This document shows, in pieces, positions 61,252-64,000 of a stretch of 64,000 nt of DNA (position 1 is its first letter; each line of letters opens with the position of its first letter). The DNA comes from Bacillota bacterium (GTDB taxonomy: Bacteria > Bacillota > Clostridia > Christensenellales > Aristaeellaceae). The translations under genes were made by a program, and so were the position numbers. The notes beneath the pieces are model-generated. The model made no database searches. It had not been told where the DNA came from and saw only the letters and a list, made by a program, of their open reading frames with translations. The stretch covers positions 62,001 through 126,000 of the forward strand of contig JAEYOW010000016.1 in NCBI GenBank assembly GCA_023411375.1. The letters run 5' to 3'.

Positions 61252-61877
61252 TGGAAATTAAATCGGCTTCCTTTGTTACAAGCCTTGCGGATTACCATGA
61301 AAACCCGCCCATCAACCTGCCGCAGCTTGCCGTGGTGGGGAAAAGCAACGTAGGGAAGAGCTCGCTTATCAATGCGCTGTGTAACCGCAGAAAACTGTGC
61401 AAAACCAGCGGAACGCCCGGCAAGACGCGCCTAATCAACGTGTTTTTGATCAATGAGCAATTTCATCTGGTGGATTTGCCCGGCTATGGCTTTGCCAAGG
61501 TGGACAAGGCTGAAAAAAAGCGCTGGGGCGAAATGATGGACCGCTATTTTCAGGACAGCACGCAGCTGTTCCACGTGCTGCATCTGGTGGATATCCGGCA
61601 CGAGCCCACGCAGGACGATATCGCTATGAGCAACTATTTCAGGCAGATGGGGATTCCCTTCACCGTTGTCGCCACCAAGGCGGATAAGATCAGCCGTGGC
61701 GCGCGCATGAAGCAAATCGCTCCCATATGCCGGGCGTTGCTTACGCAGCCCTGGGAAATCATCGCTTTTTCAAGCGAGGACGGAACGGGACGCGAACAGC
61801 TGCTTAACCGGATTGAAACGCTGCTGAGCGCCTTGAGCGAAGAACCGGAATGTGATACAATGATTGCAGAAGAATAA
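61251..61877 (+). CDS. engB: ribosome biogenesis GTP-binding protein EngB (YsxC/YihA)
   Basis: EngB is a GTPase needed for 50S subunit assembly. The 208 residues show VGKSNVGKSS, SGTPGKTRLIN, DLPGYGFAKV and TKADK. The ATG overlaps the lon stop codon, the conserved lon-engB coupling. Confidence 0.97.
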   Translation: MEIKSASFVTSLADYHENPPINLPQLAVVGKSNVGKSSLINALCNRRKLCKTSGTPGKTRLINVFLINEQFHLVDLPGYGFAKVDKAEKKRWGEMMDRYFQDSTQLFHVLHLVDIRHEPTQDDIAMSNYFRQMGIPFTVVATKADKISRGARMKQIAPICRALLTQPWEIIAFSSEDGTGREQLLNRIETLLSALSEEPECDTMIAEE

Positions 61878-61908
61878 GCCCCCTTCGTCAAAAGGAGGAA
61901 AAGCGCGC

Positions 61909-63030
61909 ATGATTCATGTTGAACGGCTTGAAAAAAACCGCCGGGGCATACGGAGTTTTCTGGACCTGCCATACCGTCTGTACCGGAAGGACGCCAATTG
62001 GACGCCGCCGATGTATGACGAGCTACGCCGGACGCTTTTGGGCGAAAATAACCCGTTGCTGACCGGCGAGCATCGTTTCTTTTTGGCTTTTGACGATGGC
62101 CGGCCCGTTGCGCGGGTGCTTGCGGGCGTGGATGAGCGCCTGAACAAGCGTCTGGGAGAGAAGCGCGGGTACCTCAGCCTGTTTGAGAGCGAAAACAATA
62201 TGGAGTATGCGCGCGCCGTGCTGGATGCGGCGTCGGAGTACTTAAAGGGGCTTGGCATGGACTGGGCGGTCGGCCCTAATACGCCCATGTTCAACGATTT
62301 CAGCAAGGGCTTGCTGGCCGAGGGTTTTGACGGCGCGCCGATGATCTTTAACCCCTATAACCCGTCCTATTATAACGACTTCTTTATTGAATACGGTTTT
62401 GAAAAGCATCGCGACCATTATGCCTACCATCTGGATTTGCGGGATTTCCCAATCGCTGATTACCGTCAGTTGACCCAGCGCGCGGCTAAACGGTTTCGTT
62501 TCCGCGTTGAATGCGTGGACCTTCACAGGGCGGATAAGGAACGCCTTGCGGGTGAAATCGCCCAGGTAATCGACGAGGCGTTTCCCGAGGGCTGGGAGCT
62601 GGTACCGCCGACGCAGCAGGACATTCATGCTGAAATGACGAGCCTGATGGCCTACGCATCCAGCGCCACAACCGTGATGGCATACGCGGACGAGAGGCCA
62701 ATTGGAATTTTGACCGCCTTCCCGGACTTTAACCCCCTGATCAGAAAAAGCGGCGGCAGGCTTTTTCCCTTTGGCTGGCTGACAATGCTTTTCGGGCGCA
62801 GGCGGGTTCGCGCCGCGCGGTGCAACATGCTTTTTGTTACGCCTGACTACCAGAACAAGGCCGTCGGCGTGGCGCTGGTGCTTGCGGCTTACGAAAACGC
62901 GATGCGCCTTGGGCTGCGGGAGGTGGAGGCCTCTACAATTGACGAAACCAATGTGCGGTCCGTGCTAAATACGGAACGGACGGGGGCGAAGCGGTACCGG
63001 GTATACCGGCAGTACAGAAAGCGCTTATGA
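61909..63030 (+). CDS. GNAT-fold (YghO-like) putative acyltransferase
   Basis: The 373-residue protein resembles YghO-type proteins that carry a degenerate N-terminal and a C-terminal GNAT-like domain. Features are LDLPYRLYRKDANWTPPM near the start, GPNTPMFNDFSKGLL in the middle, and an acetyl-CoA-site-like segment VTPDYQNKAVGVALVLAAYENA near residue 315. The function is unknown. AAAGGAGG fits the ATG at 61909, 31 bases after engB. Confidence 0.82.
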   Translation: MIHVERLEKNRRGIRSFLDLPYRLYRKDANWTPPMYDELRRTLLGENNPLLTGEHRFFLAFDDGRPVARVLAGVDERLNKRLGEKRGYLSLFESENNMEYARAVLDAASEYLKGLGMDWAVGPNTPMFNDFSKGLLAEGFDGAPMIFNPYNPSYYNDFFIEYGFEKHRDHYAYHLDLRDFPIADYRQLTQRAAKRFRFRVECVDLHRADKERLAGEIAQVIDEAFPEGWELVPPTQQDIHAEMTSLMAYASSATTVMAYADERPIGILTAFPDFNPLIRKSGGRLFPFGWLTMLFGRRRVRAARCNMLFVTPDYQNKAVGVALVLAAYENAMRLGLREVEASTIDETNVRSVLNTERTGAKRYRVYRQYRKRL

Positions 63031-63102
63031 GGCGCGCACGTTTCCATCAGGCGCGCATAGCATGCAGTAGCTTCCTCATGACACTTGGAAAGGAGTGTTT
63101 GC

Positions 63103-63441
63103 ATGCAGCGTTACCTATGGATGCGTCCCGCCCTTCAGAAGAGCGAGGCCGTGTTATTGCCGGCGTTGCCCAACCGTTTTGTATCGGACCCGCGCTTTTC
63201 AGACCGGTTTACGCACATTACGGCCTCGGAAAATCCGTTCCGTCCCATTCCTCCGGAAGGCGGACAGCCGCAGAACCTTGCCCTGAGCACCTATGTCCGT
63301 CCGCGTGGAAGCATGGCGGGCCGAAGCGTGCTCCGTGCCGCCGGCGTAACGGGAGAGCCGTTTTCCCAGCGGGGAAAGCCCAGGTACTTTAGCGCACGGG
63401 GGCGTACATTGCCGCAGGAGAGCCGATGGCGTATGCGGTAG
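63103..63441 (+). CDS. hypothetical basic protein, 112 aa
   Basis: I do not recognise this frame. It is basic, Pro- and Arg-rich, apparently soluble and without clear domains. GGAAAGGAG precedes the ATG at 63103, and a good terminator follows the stop, which is the main support. The composition is compatible with a spurious frame in GC-rich DNA, so I hold it loosely. Confidence 0.4.
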   Translation: MQRYLWMRPALQKSEAVLLPALPNRFVSDPRFSDRFTHITASENPFRPIPPEGGQPQNLALSTYVRPRGSMAGRSVLRAAGVTGEPFSQRGKPRYFSARGRTLPQESRWRMR

Positions 63442-63452
63442 GGTGAAAACAT

Positions 63453-63495
63453 AAAAGCCGCTATCCCAATCGGTGCGTGGGGCAGCGGCTTTTTT
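63453..63495. terminator. bidirectional Rho-independent terminator
   Basis: AAAAGCCGCT (63453-63462) pairs with AGCGGCTTTT (63484-63493), with TTTTTT on the plus side and a short AAAA on the other. It separates convergent genes. Confidence 0.8.
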
Positions 63496-63508
63496 ACGTC
63501 GCAGCCGA

Positions 63509-64000
63509 CTATTTCAAAATGCGGTATTTACCAATAAACGGAAGCTCTTTGGCTTTGCCGCCAACGGCATTGATGATGCCGACAACGACGGCAGCCAAAA
63601 ATACGATGCTGGCAATGCCAAGGAGACCGCCGACGAGGTTGCCCAGCCAGCTCCAAATCGCCCGCAGGATTCCCGTTACGATATTGACGGCCACGCTCCA
63701 CGCCACGGCAGCGATGATCAGAAGCAATCCCTGATTGGCATGAAACCTGGCATAGGCGGAATCCTTTGCGGCGAAAATAGGCACAAGAACAAGTATCCCC
63801 AGATAGGAAAGCAATGCAAGGCCTTTGTTTTTTTCTATGTCATCCTGCGAGAACTCCGCCGTCCTATCCGGCGTATCGTTTAAGCGGTTCAGCTTCTCTA
63901 CCCATTCCACCTGCGGGCTCTGTCCGCCTCCGGCCGGACCGGCGGCGGATTGCGAAGCGTCTGCCGCAGCCGCCATCCCCATTTGCGCGCCGCAGTTAGG
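63509..64000 (-). CDS. DUF4870-like membrane protein with zinc-ribbon start (partial)
   Basis: The visible C-terminal part carries three or four membrane segments in a DUF4870/TM2-like pattern, with KNKGLALLSYLGILVLVPIFAA, FHANQGLLLI and a short basic end. An ATG lies at 63982, but the frame stays open to the window edge and the edge codons read PNCGAQ. This matches the end of a CPNCG zinc ribbon, so the real start is beyond 64000. Members are small membrane proteins of unknown function. Confidence 0.8.
   Translation of the reverse strand, partial: PNCGAQMGMAAAADASQSAAGPAGGGQSPQVEWVEKLNRLNDTPDRTAEFSQDDIEKNKGLALLSYLGILVLVPIFAAKDSAYARFHANQGLLLIIAAVAWSVAVNIVTGILRAIWSWLGNLVGGLLGIASIVFLAAVVVGIINAVGGKAKELPFIGKYRILK

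Overview
The window looks like chromosome of a GC-rich Firmicute of class Clostridia. The gene orders darA-holB-ricT, yicC-remA-gmk-rpoZ-coaBC and lonB-lon-engB match the Bacillus/Clostridium pattern. Promoters are sigma-A-like, ribosome-binding sites are strong AGGAGG types, and an [FeFe]-hydrogenase maturation set points to a fermentative anaerobe. A Christensenellales-like lineage is possible but cannot be shown from sequence alone. I saw no rRNA, tRNA, CRISPR array, insertion sequence or phage gene.

Layout. 0-5 kb: ispE faces DUF1934, a small unknown gene, a metal-dependent hydrolase and pyrG, whose glutaminase domain lacks its nucleophile cysteine. 4.4-7.6 kb (minus): DUF4097, ybaB, recR, rmuC. 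7.9-10.6 kb (minus): a DUF512 radical SAM protein and der. 10.9-16.1 kb (plus): rplS, two unknown genes (one a zinc-ribbon membrane protein) and a drug-exporter-like ABC pair. 16.3-20.4 kb (minus): a TM1266-type regulator, hydE, hydG and hydF behind a leader with a terminator-like hairpin. 20.6-23.0 kb: an MFS exporter coupled to an ArsR-type regulator with a large extra domain. 23.5-28.8 kb (minus): a small membrane protein, KtrB, KtrA, Pit, a PhoU-like protein and an LPG-synthase-type membrane protein in one apparent transcript. 28.8-30.3 kb: a Crp/Fnr regulator divergent from a dicluster ferredoxin-like protein. 30.5-34.8 kb: an AT-richer GT-C-type membrane protein, a degenerate polysaccharide co-polymerase/tyrosine-kinase homologue and a peptidoglycan-binding protein. 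35.0-43.4 kb (plus): ilvE, an unknown gene, an RluA pseudouridine synthase, a Cof hydrolase, a heterodimeric ABC exporter and a methyltransferase.

43.4-44.0 kb holds a 5'-truncated Spo0A-C-like gene remnant beside an AT-rich XRE gene. 44.3-50.5 kb (minus) is an uncharacterised catabolic-looking operon: GntR regulator, URO-D-fold protein with methyltransferase-type zinc ligands, sugar-type binding protein, two permeases and an L-cysteine desulfidase homologue. A UUCG-capped hairpin lies between binding protein and permeases. 50.7-63.4 kb (plus) is core housekeeping: darA, holB, ricT, a ferredoxin, yicC, remA, gmk, rpoZ, coaBC, lonB, lon, engB and a GNAT-like gene. A DUF4870-like gene runs off the right edge.

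The best candidates for new biology are the cysteine-less CTP synthase, the GntR/URO-D/ABC/desulfidase operon, and the kinase-dead co-polymerase next to the peptidoglycan-binding protein. All functions are read from sequence motifs and remembered family features; no database search was run.
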